Below are positions 33,636 to 40,704 of a stretch of 64,000 bases of DNA, piece after piece. A program made the translations under genes and the position numbers. The stretch is from Brevundimonas variabilis (GTDB taxonomy: Bacteria > Pseudomonadota > Alphaproteobacteria > Caulobacterales > Caulobacteraceae), in the NCBI RefSeq assembly GCF_014199945.1, contig NZ_JACHOR010000004.1, positions 372,001-436,000 on the forward strand. Reading direction: 5' to 3'. Under the pieces are notes generated by a model that had not been told where the DNA came from, searched no databases, and saw only the letters and a program-made list of their open reading frames with translations. Numbering within the stretch: position 1 is the stretch's first letter; every line of letters starts with the position of its first letter.

Positions 33636-33905
33636 CTACGGGGCGAAAGTGCGCCGTTCGCCAGCGCGGCGGTCGTCGCCGACCAGTCGGGCCACGGCCT
33701 GAACACGGGTTCTGACGCCCAATGTCCGACAGGCGAGCAAGATATGATCATCGACCGTCCGGGCGGACAGGCTGAGCCGACGTCCGATCTCGCGCGACGC
33801 TAGGCCTTGAGCCGCGAGACGCAGGCACTCTGACTGCCGTTCGGACAGGCTCGCCGCGAGGGGAAACCTTTCCCGATCCGGTTGTGGGTTGGTCGACTGG
33901 GTCAT
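33636..33905 (-). CDS. single-domain LuxR-type HTH regulator
   Basis: An 89-residue protein that is nearly all GerE-type helix-turn-helix: ASLSERQSECLRLAAQGLASREIGRRLSLSARTVDDHILLACRTLGVRTRVQAVARLV. No receiver or ligand domain is present. ATG 33905 (MTQSTNPQP) is chosen; a TTG at 33941 is possible. It precedes virB1 on the same strand by 76 bases and is a likely transfer regulator. It resembles the LuxR protein at 45716, so the element carries two such orphan regulators. Confidence 0.85.
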   Translation of the reverse strand: MTQSTNPQPDRERFPLAASLSERQSECLRLAAQGLASREIGRRLSLSARTVDDHILLACRTLGVRTRVQAVARLVGDDRRAGERRTFAP

Positions 33906-33989
33906 GGACTTAAGCCAGACCCGGATCAAAGTTTGCGGCAAGACCGCAAGTCTTACGCAGCGAATCTACGGTGTGAGGCGAGTGGGAGG

Positions 33990-34472
33990 TCAGTCGTCAT
34001 CGTCCACCGAGGGCGTGACCAGCCGACCGATCCGTTCCTCGAGCCAGGCCTTGGCCGCGTCATCGCGTCTCACAGCCTGCAGCCCGAGGTCCTTCATGGT
34101 GCGGGTGAAGGCGTTGATGATCGAGCGAGTGTCGAGCTCCATGATCGCGTGCCCGACCTCTTCGTCGAATTCCTGGGTGACGACCCGCAGCGCGAGCATC
34201 GCCTTGTTGTCCGCGCACCGAACGGCGAACATCGGCGATCCCAGCGCCATACAGTCGATGATGGCGTAGGGATCGCTGTCTGTGGCCTCGGCGAAACGGT
34301 GGATTCGTTCGAGATTGATCTTTCCCTTCCCGGCCTCGAAATGCTCGTACGACCTCTTGGCCATGCCCATGGCGTCAGCCACCTCGGCCGGTTTCATCCG
34401 TCTGTGGAGTCGGATCAGCCGCAGGGCGGCCGCTAGGATCTCGTTCTGAGAGCGGGGGCGATCTCTTTCCAT
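33990..34472 (-). CDS. XRE-family transcriptional regulator
   Basis: A 160-residue protein with an N-terminal helix-turn-helix: ILAAALRLIRLHRRMKPAEVADAMGMAKRSYEHFEAGKGKINLERIHRFAEA. A C-terminal helical domain of about 90 residues is not recognised (FDEEVGHAIMELDTRSIINAF). It starts at ATG 34472 and is divergent from gntR over 261 bases. With the LuxR gene downstream, it probably controls the transfer operon or the neighbouring lasso locus. Confidence 0.85.
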   Translation of the reverse strand: MERDRPRSQNEILAAALRLIRLHRRMKPAEVADAMGMAKRSYEHFEAGKGKINLERIHRFAEATDSDPYAIIDCMALGSPMFAVRCADNKAMLALRVVTQEFDEEVGHAIMELDTRSIINAFTRTMKDLGLQAVRRDDAAKAWLEERIGRLVTPSVDDDD

Positions 34473-34591
34473 CAGCTCGGCTGCCTCGAGTTATGGAGGT
34501 CAACGCGTTTCTCCACGCTTACTCCCGGTGGTTGAAAAATGCGACAGTTCAGCATCAAATGAAAGACGGGAAGCTCACGGTGTCCCTAGTC

Positions 34592-34610
34592 TTGCGCAAA
34601 GTGCGCAAAG
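34592..34610. promoter_or_regulatory. tandem 9-bp repeat between XRE and GntR genes
   Basis: TGCGCAAAG is repeated head to tail at 34593-34601 and 34602-34610, and the 8-mer TTGCGCAA (34592-34599) is itself palindromic. It lies about 120 bases from each of the divergent starts (34472 and 34734). It is a plausible operator for the XRE protein. The rest of the 261-base gap shows nothing. Confidence 0.45.
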
Positions 34611-34733
34611 AACCTGCGGTGATCGTATGAAAACTGTTCGTCGGCTCTTGGCTGCTTATCATTCGCGGGCACCGCGCGGGGTATCGGTAACGCGCGATCG
34701 GCTCACCGGGCATGCGTCGCGTGTCGGCAGCTT

Positions 34734-35333
34734 GTGATGCGCGAGCGTGACCCCTTCGCCGTCGCTCGAACCGCCTTGGCGGCTTACGCCGCAGCCGGGC
34801 GGTTCGGTTGGGGGCATCCGCTCGTCGCCACCAGCCTGGCCAACGAACTCGGTCTCAGCCCAACGCCCGTGCGCGAAGCCCTCGCTCATCTCGCCGGGGA
34901 AGGGATCATCGAGCATCGACCGGGCCGCGGCTATTTTGCGCCGAGCCCGACGGCGGCTGATATCGTTGGTCTATATGAGCTTCACCGTCAGCTTCTGCTC
35001 TGGTCCGCCGCCAGCGGTGTTCGGCCCGACGCGCCACCCATGGAAGCGCCGGCCGACGAAGTCTTGCGGATCGAGAGTGTGTTTGATCAGCTCCCCGACC
35101 GGGGCGGCAACAGCGCGGTGTTCGAAGCCTACCGCCGGGTTCGTCTCCAGCTCAGGCCGATCCGCCGGATCGAAGTCTTGCTGCAGAACGCTGGTTTGGA
35201 CAGCGTTCTCCGGATTGAATGCCTGCGGGGCGAATGGCGGTGGGAAGATTTGGAAGAACTGCTCGACGAGTATCATGAGGGTCGGATCGCTCTGTCTGCT
35301 GCCCTTGAAAAGGTGATGCGCCAATCGACGTGA
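34734..35333 (+). CDS. GntR-family regulator of the lasso peptide locus
   Basis: A 199-residue protein with an N-terminal winged helix: HPLVATSLANELGLSPTPVREALAHLAGEGIIEHRPGRGYF, the GntR signature. The C-terminal helical domain is short, FadR-like. The start is GTG 34734 or ATG 34737. It lies 88 bases upstream of the first precursor gene on the same strand, with a palindrome directly after its stop. It likely represses or activates precursor transcription. Its ligand cannot be predicted. Confidence 0.88.
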   Translation: MMRERDPFAVARTALAAYAAAGRFGWGHPLVATSLANELGLSPTPVREALAHLAGEGIIEHRPGRGYFAPSPTAADIVGLYELHRQLLLWSAASGVRPDAPPMEAPADEVLRIESVFDQLPDRGGNSAVFEAYRRVRLQLRPIRRIEVLLQNAGLDSVLRIECLRGEWRWEDLEELLDEYHEGRIALSAALEKVMRQST

Positions 35334-35339
35334 AGTATA

Positions 35340-35358
35340 TTTCAAATATAGTTTGAAA
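35340..35358. promoter_or_regulatory. palindromic operator upstream of the lasso precursors
   Basis: The perfect inverted repeat TTTCAAA (35340-35346) and TTTGAAA (35352-35358) is separated by TATAG. It sits in an AT-rich island inside a GC-rich region, 7 bases after the gntR stop and 63 bases before the precursor start. Arm length and spacing fit a dimeric regulator such as GntR, and the island also suits a promoter. Confidence 0.6.
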
Positions 35359-35421
35359 ATACGATGGCCACGGCTCTTCCTGTCGTGACCGGTCATTCCG
35401 GCCGGATGAAGGAGGCAAGCC

Positions 35422-35664
35422 ATGCTGAAGACGACGATGTCGAGCCTGATCGCACTGGGCTCTGCGCGGCGTGAAACCCGCGCCATTTCCGATGGGACCC
35501 ACATGGAGCTCATCGGCGGCCAGTTCTACACCAAGGCCGGTGTGGGATCCGAGGTCACGCGCCTGGGCTCCGCCCGGGACGAGACTCGGGCGGTCGAGGA
35601 CGGCAATCGGACCGAGCTCGTGCCCGAACTTCGCTACGCCACGGCGGAAGTCCGCCTCGGCTGA
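35422..35664 (+). CDS. lasso peptide precursor with two leader-core units
   Basis: An 80-residue precursor. LGSARRETRA (12-21) recurs as LGSARDETRA (48-57), 36 residues apart. Each unit ends its leader in T-R, with Thr at the -2 position needed by lasso proteases, and starts the core with Ala. Core 1 runs A21 ISDGTHM E29 and core 2 runs A57 VEDGNRT E65, so both have Glu at core position 9, right for a nine-residue ring. Core 2 is 24 residues and ends the protein. The end of core 1 is uncertain because the second leader follows it in frame. ATG 35422 has GGAGG seven bases before it. Two fused precursors in one chain are unusual. Confidence 0.85.
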   Translation: MLKTTMSSLIALGSARRETRAISDGTHMELIGGQFYTKAGVGSEVTRLGSARDETRAVEDGNRTELVPELRYATAEVRLG

Positions 35665-35720
35665 GCGTTTGGTGGAGCCTCCGGTGCCGCCGGGGGCTCC
35701 GTTCGCCTCGGGAGACAACC

Positions 35721-35864
35721 ATGAGACTTGTGACGTCGAGACTGATTCTCTGCGGCAACATTCGACAGGCGACCCGCGCCAGTGACTTCGGGGACCGGAC
35801 CGAACTGGTCCCGCCCTATGGCTACATCCAGCCGACTGCGCAGCGCGGAGCGTCGCACCGATGA
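35721..35864 (+). CDS. second lasso peptide precursor
   Basis: A 47-residue precursor: leader MRLVTSRLILCGNIRQATR (1-19) with Thr at -2, core starting A20 SDFGDRT E28, then LVPPYGYIQP and a polar tail. Ala1 and Glu9 of the core match both units of the first precursor, as do Gly5 and Leu10. ATG 35721 has GGGAG at good spacing. The stop TGA at 35862-35864 overlaps the start of the B gene (ATGA), so it is translated with the processing enzymes. The 28-residue core is long for a lasso peptide and is probably trimmed. Confidence 0.82.
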   Translation: MRLVTSRLILCGNIRQATRASDFGDRTELVPPYGYIQPTAQRGASHR

Positions 35865-36586
35865 GACCCGCAGCACCGCTGACCGTCATATCCGACGGGG
35901 CCTCGGAACGAGAGCCGGCGATCGCACACGCCGTCCGAACGCCCCGAGACCCGCCGGCGCGGTTTCTCAAAGCCGGCGTGCACGGCGTAGCGGTCGGGGA
36001 AGACCTCGCCTTGATCGACCTCGGCGCCGACGCCTACCTGTGTCTTCCCGGCGGCGCACCGGGGATTGAAGGCGGCGATGGCACCGCTCTTCGTCTGTCC
36101 GGACCGAGCGCGGCCGCCGTCGCGGCAGCGGGGTTGGGGGCCGATCAGGCCAGCCCCACGGTTAGAACGCCGCCGGGCTTGCCGCGCCGGACCGTCATCC
36201 ACGACACGCCCCCCAGTCTCTCGCTCGGCGATGTGCTGCGGGGTTTGGGCGCCGTCTGGGACATTCGTCGCGCACTTCGCGGGGCGGGGCTGCATCCCAT
36301 CCTCGCGGTCGCCCCGGATCATGACGTCGCAGTGAACCGGCACGCAGTCGCCCACGCGGCCCAGGCGTTCTGGCGGCTCGCGCCATGGCTGCCCATGGAG
36401 GGTGAATGCCTGGTCCGCTCGGCAATGCTGATGAGCTACCTGCGCCGCGCCGGGTTATCCGCGGATTGGGTCTTCGGCGTCCGTCTCTGGCCGTTCGCGG
36501 CGCACTGCTGGGTTCAGATCGACGACATATGCCTCAACGACGATATCGAACGGCTCGCGGCCTATACGCCGATCTACTGCCGATGA
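35861..36586 (+). CDS. lasso leader peptidase B (fused RRE-B1 and B2)
   Basis: A 241-residue protein. Residues about 20-90 (PARFLKAGVHGVAVGEDLALIDLGADAYLCLPGG) form the PqqD-like recognition element that grips the leader. Residues about 110-241 form the transglutaminase-like cysteine protease, with Cys in MEGECLVRSAML, His in WPFAAHCWVQIDD and Asp in CLNDDIERL. It cuts the leader after T-R so that the ring can form. Fusion of B1 and B2 is the usual state in proteobacteria. It is coupled to the genes on both sides by ATGA overlaps. Confidence 0.92.
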   Translation: MRPAAPLTVISDGASEREPAIAHAVRTPRDPPARFLKAGVHGVAVGEDLALIDLGADAYLCLPGGAPGIEGGDGTALRLSGPSAAAVAAAGLGADQASPTVRTPPGLPRRTVIHDTPPSLSLGDVLRGLGAVWDIRRALRGAGLHPILAVAPDHDVAVNRHAVAHAAQAFWRLAPWLPMEGECLVRSAMLMSYLRRAGLSADWVFGVRLWPFAAHCWVQIDDICLNDDIERLAAYTPIYCR

Positions 36587-38343
36587 GAGCGTCCACGCCG
36601 GATCGCCGCGGTTATGTTGTCATCGACCAGGATGGCATGGATCGGGATCGCCCGGAGTTCGCCGAAGCCGTCCGCCAGCTCCTCGTCGCGGGGTGGCGCA
36701 AGGCCCTCGACATCAATGGGGTGAGCATCTTCCTTGGGCCGGACTCGCCGCTCAAAGTGACCCAGGTTCATCGGCAACATTTCCTGGTCGGGGACTGGCG
36801 GGGAGGGGACGCCTCTCTCTCGACGTTGATTGCGCAGCACCGTTCTGACACGGCCCTGGCGCATGCGGTGGTGTCTCATGGCTGGGGCCGTTACGTCCTC
36901 GTTTGGCGCGACGACGACTGCGATCTCCGCCTCCTGCGCGATCCCAGCGGCGCGCTTGATTGCATCTGCTGGCGTTATGCATCGGCCTCCATTGCGACCA
37001 GCCAGCCCCCCGAGGCTTTGAACCCCGTCCTGCCGAATGACCTCGCGATCGACTGGACCGTTCTCGGAGAGATCGTCGGCGCAGTGAATCTAGCTTCGGA
37101 TCAACTCGCCTTGACGGGGCTGCATGCGGTCACCCCGGGCAGTCTGGCGCAGCTGGGTGTCGTGGTAACCCAGGAGGCCATCTGGACGCCCGCGCGGTTC
37201 GCGGCGACCGCTCGCGACTGGGACGACCGACCCGAGGCTTTGGTCGCCGTCGTGGATCGCGCCGTTGCGGAGCTGGTTGATGGTCACAGCCGCATCGTCA
37301 CCGAAATCTCCGGCGGCCTGGACTCGGCGATCGTGGCCGCCAGCCTGGTGGCGAACGGCGGGGCTTCGAAGTCCCGGTTCGTGAACTATTTCGACGACCA
37401 GCCGGAAGGCGATGAGCGAGCCTTCGCTCGAGCGGCGGCCCACACGCTCGGCGTAAATCTCGAGGAGGTTCACAAGCCGATCGCGGCCTTGGGCCGCCGA
37501 CAGTTCGATCCGCTCGGTCAGGGCGTTCGCCCTGCGCTCCATGGCATCGACATGGTCTATGACGCCGAGATGGCGGGCCGGGCCCGCAAGGTCCGGGCCA
37601 CGGGCCTGCTCACTGGCCACGGGGGCGACGCCGTCTTCTTCCAGTCGCCCGATCCCCTGGTCGTGGCGGACCGGCTCCGGCGCGAGGGCCTGAGCGGATT
37701 AAACCCGGGCTATGTGGCGTCCGTGGCGCGATGGACCCGGCACTCGGTCTGGACCATCGCCAGACACAGCCTGTTCCCAAAGCCGCGCCCGCCCGCATCA
37801 ACGCGACGCCATCGCTGGGTCGATGGGGCGGAGGCGCTGCCGCCCGCCAAGGCGCGTCAAGTTCTGCAGCTCGCCAACTGCCAGACCTTCTGGAGCGATT
37901 GCCTGCGCGCCCGCTCGGCGACACTTCTGCATCCTCTGCTGACGCAGCCGGTCATGGAACATTGCCTCGCCATCCCCGCGGACCGTCTGACTCTGGGCGC
38001 ACGGGATCGCGGCTTAGCCAGGATCGCCTTTAAAGATAGGTTACCGTCGCTGATCGTTGATCGGCGTGACAAGGGCGATCTCAGTCGGTTCTATGCCTCG
38101 GTCGTGCGGCAGAGCGTGGATGTTGTGACAGAGTTGCTCGTCGGGGGACGGTTGGCGGAAAAGGGCCTGATCAGTACCGACGACTTCGACCAGGCCCTTT
38201 CAGATGCGCGCCTAATCTGGGATCCCGCGACCAACCGCTTCCTGATCCTCGGTGCGATCGAGGTTTGGGCGAGAAGCTGGGAGGCGCGGCTCGATCGCGT
38301 GCGACGGGCCAAGGTAGCGGTTGAGCCACTCGAGAATACGTAG
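36583..38343 (+). CDS. lasso cyclase C (asparagine synthetase-like)
   Basis: A 586-residue ATP-dependent enzyme that adenylates the Glu9 side chain and closes the ring onto Ala1. The PP-loop is EISGGLDSAIVAASL (about residue 243), with FVNYFDDQPEGDERAFARAAA and LLTGHGGDAVFF downstream. The N-terminal glutaminase-like domain lacks the catalytic cysteine, as expected. It starts in the B stop (ATG 36583). The last 132 bases overlap the convergent isopeptidase gene. Confidence 0.94.
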   Translation: MRASTPDRRGYVVIDQDGMDRDRPEFAEAVRQLLVAGWRKALDINGVSIFLGPDSPLKVTQVHRQHFLVGDWRGGDASLSTLIAQHRSDTALAHAVVSHGWGRYVLVWRDDDCDLRLLRDPSGALDCICWRYASASIATSQPPEALNPVLPNDLAIDWTVLGEIVGAVNLASDQLALTGLHAVTPGSLAQLGVVVTQEAIWTPARFAATARDWDDRPEALVAVVDRAVAELVDGHSRIVTEISGGLDSAIVAASLVANGGASKSRFVNYFDDQPEGDERAFARAAAHTLGVNLEEVHKPIAALGRRQFDPLGQGVRPALHGIDMVYDAEMAGRARKVRATGLLTGHGGDAVFFQSPDPLVVADRLRREGLSGLNPGYVASVARWTRHSVWTIARHSLFPKPRPPASTRRHRWVDGAEALPPAKARQVLQLANCQTFWSDCLRARSATLLHPLLTQPVMEHCLAIPADRLTLGARDRGLARIAFKDRLPSLIVDRRDKGDLSRFYASVVRQSVDVVTELLVGGRLAEKGLISTDDFDQALSDARLIWDPATNRFLILGAIEVWARSWEARLDRVRRAKVAVEPLENT

Positions 38344-40704
38344 GTGCAGGTCTCTGATATTGGCGGGACTGACGAACTCATGGCTCTCTCCGAAATAGGT
38401 GACCAGTTCCGCCTCGCGATTCAGCCGATAGAGGGCCCCGAAGATCGACTCGAAGCGCGACCCATCGAAGTCGCTTTCGATAAGCAGGGTCGGCGTGTGA
38501 ATTCGGTCGACTGCATAAAGCGGGCTGCGTTCGACATAACGGCGTGGGTTCGTCCCCAAAGGCACGCCAAGGCCGCCCTGTCCGCCCTCAAGCCAGCCGC
38601 TCTGGATGGACACGCCCGCCTCTCCGCTCAGACGCGAATGAAGGCGGGGTTCGTAAGCTTCGGTGAGGTCCGCGTAGCCATTGGAGGCGATGATCGCTTT
38701 GAAGCGATCGGTCTGCGTCGCGGCGCGAAGGACGCCGTAGCCGCCGAAGCTGTGGCCGATCAAGGCCGCGCGTGCGGCATCGCACCGGTCGGCCGCGCAG
38801 GCTGTCCGGACGATCGACGCGAGTTCCGGACCGAGGTCGTCCAGATCCAAAGAGGGCGAAGCCTGCTCTGGCAAGCTGGGCATGAGCACAGCGTAGCCGG
38901 CGGCGGAGAGGACCGCCGGGTTGATGTGAAGCTGAAGAGAGCCGGGCAGCAACCGCGCCGGCGGGGCCGAGAAGCTCAGACCTGGATAGGCGATCACCGC
39001 CACGGGTGGCGGGCTGGACGTTGCCTCGGCGGGCAGCAGCAACCAGCTGCGCAGCGGCTGCCCCTCCGAACCCCTGTGGTCGATCGGCACGACAGCCCCC
39101 CAACTGCGGCGATCAAGATCGTCATTGATGGACGCCAGTTCGACCACTCCGGTCTGGGTTCGCAGGCGAACCTGCGTCGCGCCGCCCGGTGAGCGGCGGC
39201 GGGCGACGAAGAATGTCGCGTCAGGGCTTGCCGCGACGACGGTCTCATCTGCGGCGAGGGTGCCGAAGCAGTGAGCCGGACCGCTGGACCGCCGCAGACA
39301 GTCCTGCGCGTCCAGCAGGACAGACTGGCCGAGCCGCTCTGGGGCTGGATTCTCCGTGGCCCTCGCGCCGAGGTCGGTCGCCGTGCCGGCATCGACAAGC
39401 CGGCCCTGAAGGTCGGCGGGAGAGGGCGCTCCTCCGAGAGGCGTCAGCCCCGTCCGTCGGCTGACGAAGGTTGCGTCTTCGAAGCGAACCAGGGCTTCGC
39501 CGTCCTCGACCTGCGCTACGATCCGGCGTCGTCCGTCGCGGTCACTTGTTAGCCAGGCCTTCGAGCCGTCGGCCATGCGAACCTGGAAGACGGGGCGATC
39601 GTCGTCCCAGCTGGCACGCGGTATGGGGATCGTCTGGCTATCGCCGTCGATCCACGGCGTGGTTTCGTTCAGGTCGACCGCCCGCGCGGAGCCGCTTCGA
39701 TCAAGGAGCCAGAACTGCCCGGCCTCGAAGCGGTCCCCGGGCCGTCTCGCAAACACGATCAGTCGGTCCGAGCGCGGCGACCAGGCCATCAGGTGCGACG
39801 CGAAATCCTGATCGGGCAGGGGTTCTACGATCGACCCCGTTTCAAGATCGGCCAGGATGATGCGTCGAACCATTTTGGGCGTTCCGGTGAACAACACCGT
39901 GTCGAGGCCGTACTGGATGTCCGGACCGTCGAGCAGGGCCGCTGCCGTCCGCGCGTCGGGCGACAGCGAGACGTCTATGATCGCACCTTCGGTGAGGATG
40001 GTCTCTCGCCCCGTCGTGAGCTCGACGCGAAGGAGCTGAAGCGGTGTGCCCTTGTCACGGTTGTCGCGTGCCGCGCCGCTCGGTGTGGAAATCGACGACG
40101 GCGCATGCCCGGCTTCGGCCCGCCGCCAGAGTTCGGTCTGCATCACGACCGACTGGGCGTAGACCCCGATAATGTAGGGCAGCGCGCCGTTGCGGCGGGC
40201 GACGACCAGGAGTTCGTTTTCCGAGCGCCAGACGACGGTTTCGCCAAAGCGCGCGAGCTCCGGGGAAAGGTCGAGCCAGCGCACCGTACCGGTGGCCAAG
40301 GTTAAGACCCCCATGCTCCAGCCGCTCTCAGAAAGCCGATAGACGACCATCTGCGCGCCGCTCGGTGAAAACGGCCCCGAGACGAAGCCCGCCGAATGAC
40401 CGGGGTCCTCAAGGGTGTGACGAAGGACGCCATCTGTCGCGGAGAACACCTGCAGCCGGCTCAACACCGTCTCGGTGTAGAAGTCGTATTTGTAGGTGCT
40501 CGCGGTGTTCCACGGTGCCTGTCGCTCCAGGACGATCCAGCGGCTGTCCGTTGAGATGCGAACATTGCCTATGCCTTCATGTCCTACCAGGTCGTCGATC
40601 GTGAAGGGGTGGTTTTGGCTGGGTTGGGCCGACGTCTGACATAGGGTCGGGTTCGCTGCGACCAGAAGGGTCGCTGCGGCCGCAAGGCCGAGGATCGGTT
40701 GCAT
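38212..40704 (-). CDS. lasso peptide isopeptidase (prolyl-oligopeptidase fold)
   Basis: An 830-residue secreted protease with signal peptide MQPILGLAAAATLLVAANPTLCQ. A beta-propeller-like N-terminal domain precedes the alpha/beta hydrolase domain. The triad is Ser in ALIGHSFGGYGVL, Asp in LLIESDFDGSRFE and His in GESHEFVSPANI. Homologues such as AtxE2 hydrolyse the isopeptide bond of lasso peptides, turning the knot into a linear chain. ATG 40704 overlaps the receptor's stop. The gene ends inside the cyclase gene (38212-38343 shared). Confidence 0.92.
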   Translation of the reverse strand: MQPILGLAAAATLLVAANPTLCQTSAQPSQNHPFTIDDLVGHEGIGNVRISTDSRWIVLERQAPWNTASTYKYDFYTETVLSRLQVFSATDGVLRHTLEDPGHSAGFVSGPFSPSGAQMVVYRLSESGWSMGVLTLATGTVRWLDLSPELARFGETVVWRSENELLVVARRNGALPYIIGVYAQSVVMQTELWRRAEAGHAPSSISTPSGAARDNRDKGTPLQLLRVELTTGRETILTEGAIIDVSLSPDARTAAALLDGPDIQYGLDTVLFTGTPKMVRRIILADLETGSIVEPLPDQDFASHLMAWSPRSDRLIVFARRPGDRFEAGQFWLLDRSGSARAVDLNETTPWIDGDSQTIPIPRASWDDDRPVFQVRMADGSKAWLTSDRDGRRRIVAQVEDGEALVRFEDATFVSRRTGLTPLGGAPSPADLQGRLVDAGTATDLGARATENPAPERLGQSVLLDAQDCLRRSSGPAHCFGTLAADETVVAASPDATFFVARRRSPGGATQVRLRTQTGVVELASINDDLDRRSWGAVVPIDHRGSEGQPLRSWLLLPAEATSSPPPVAVIAYPGLSFSAPPARLLPGSLQLHINPAVLSAAGYAVLMPSLPEQASPSLDLDDLGPELASIVRTACAADRCDAARAALIGHSFGGYGVLRAATQTDRFKAIIASNGYADLTEAYEPRLHSRLSGEAGVSIQSGWLEGGQGGLGVPLGTNPRRYVERSPLYAVDRIHTPTLLIESDFDGSRFESIFGALYRLNREAELVTYFGESHEFVSPANIRDLHLRILEWLNRYLGPSHAIEPRLPASRPNLDRTEDQEAVGRGIPD

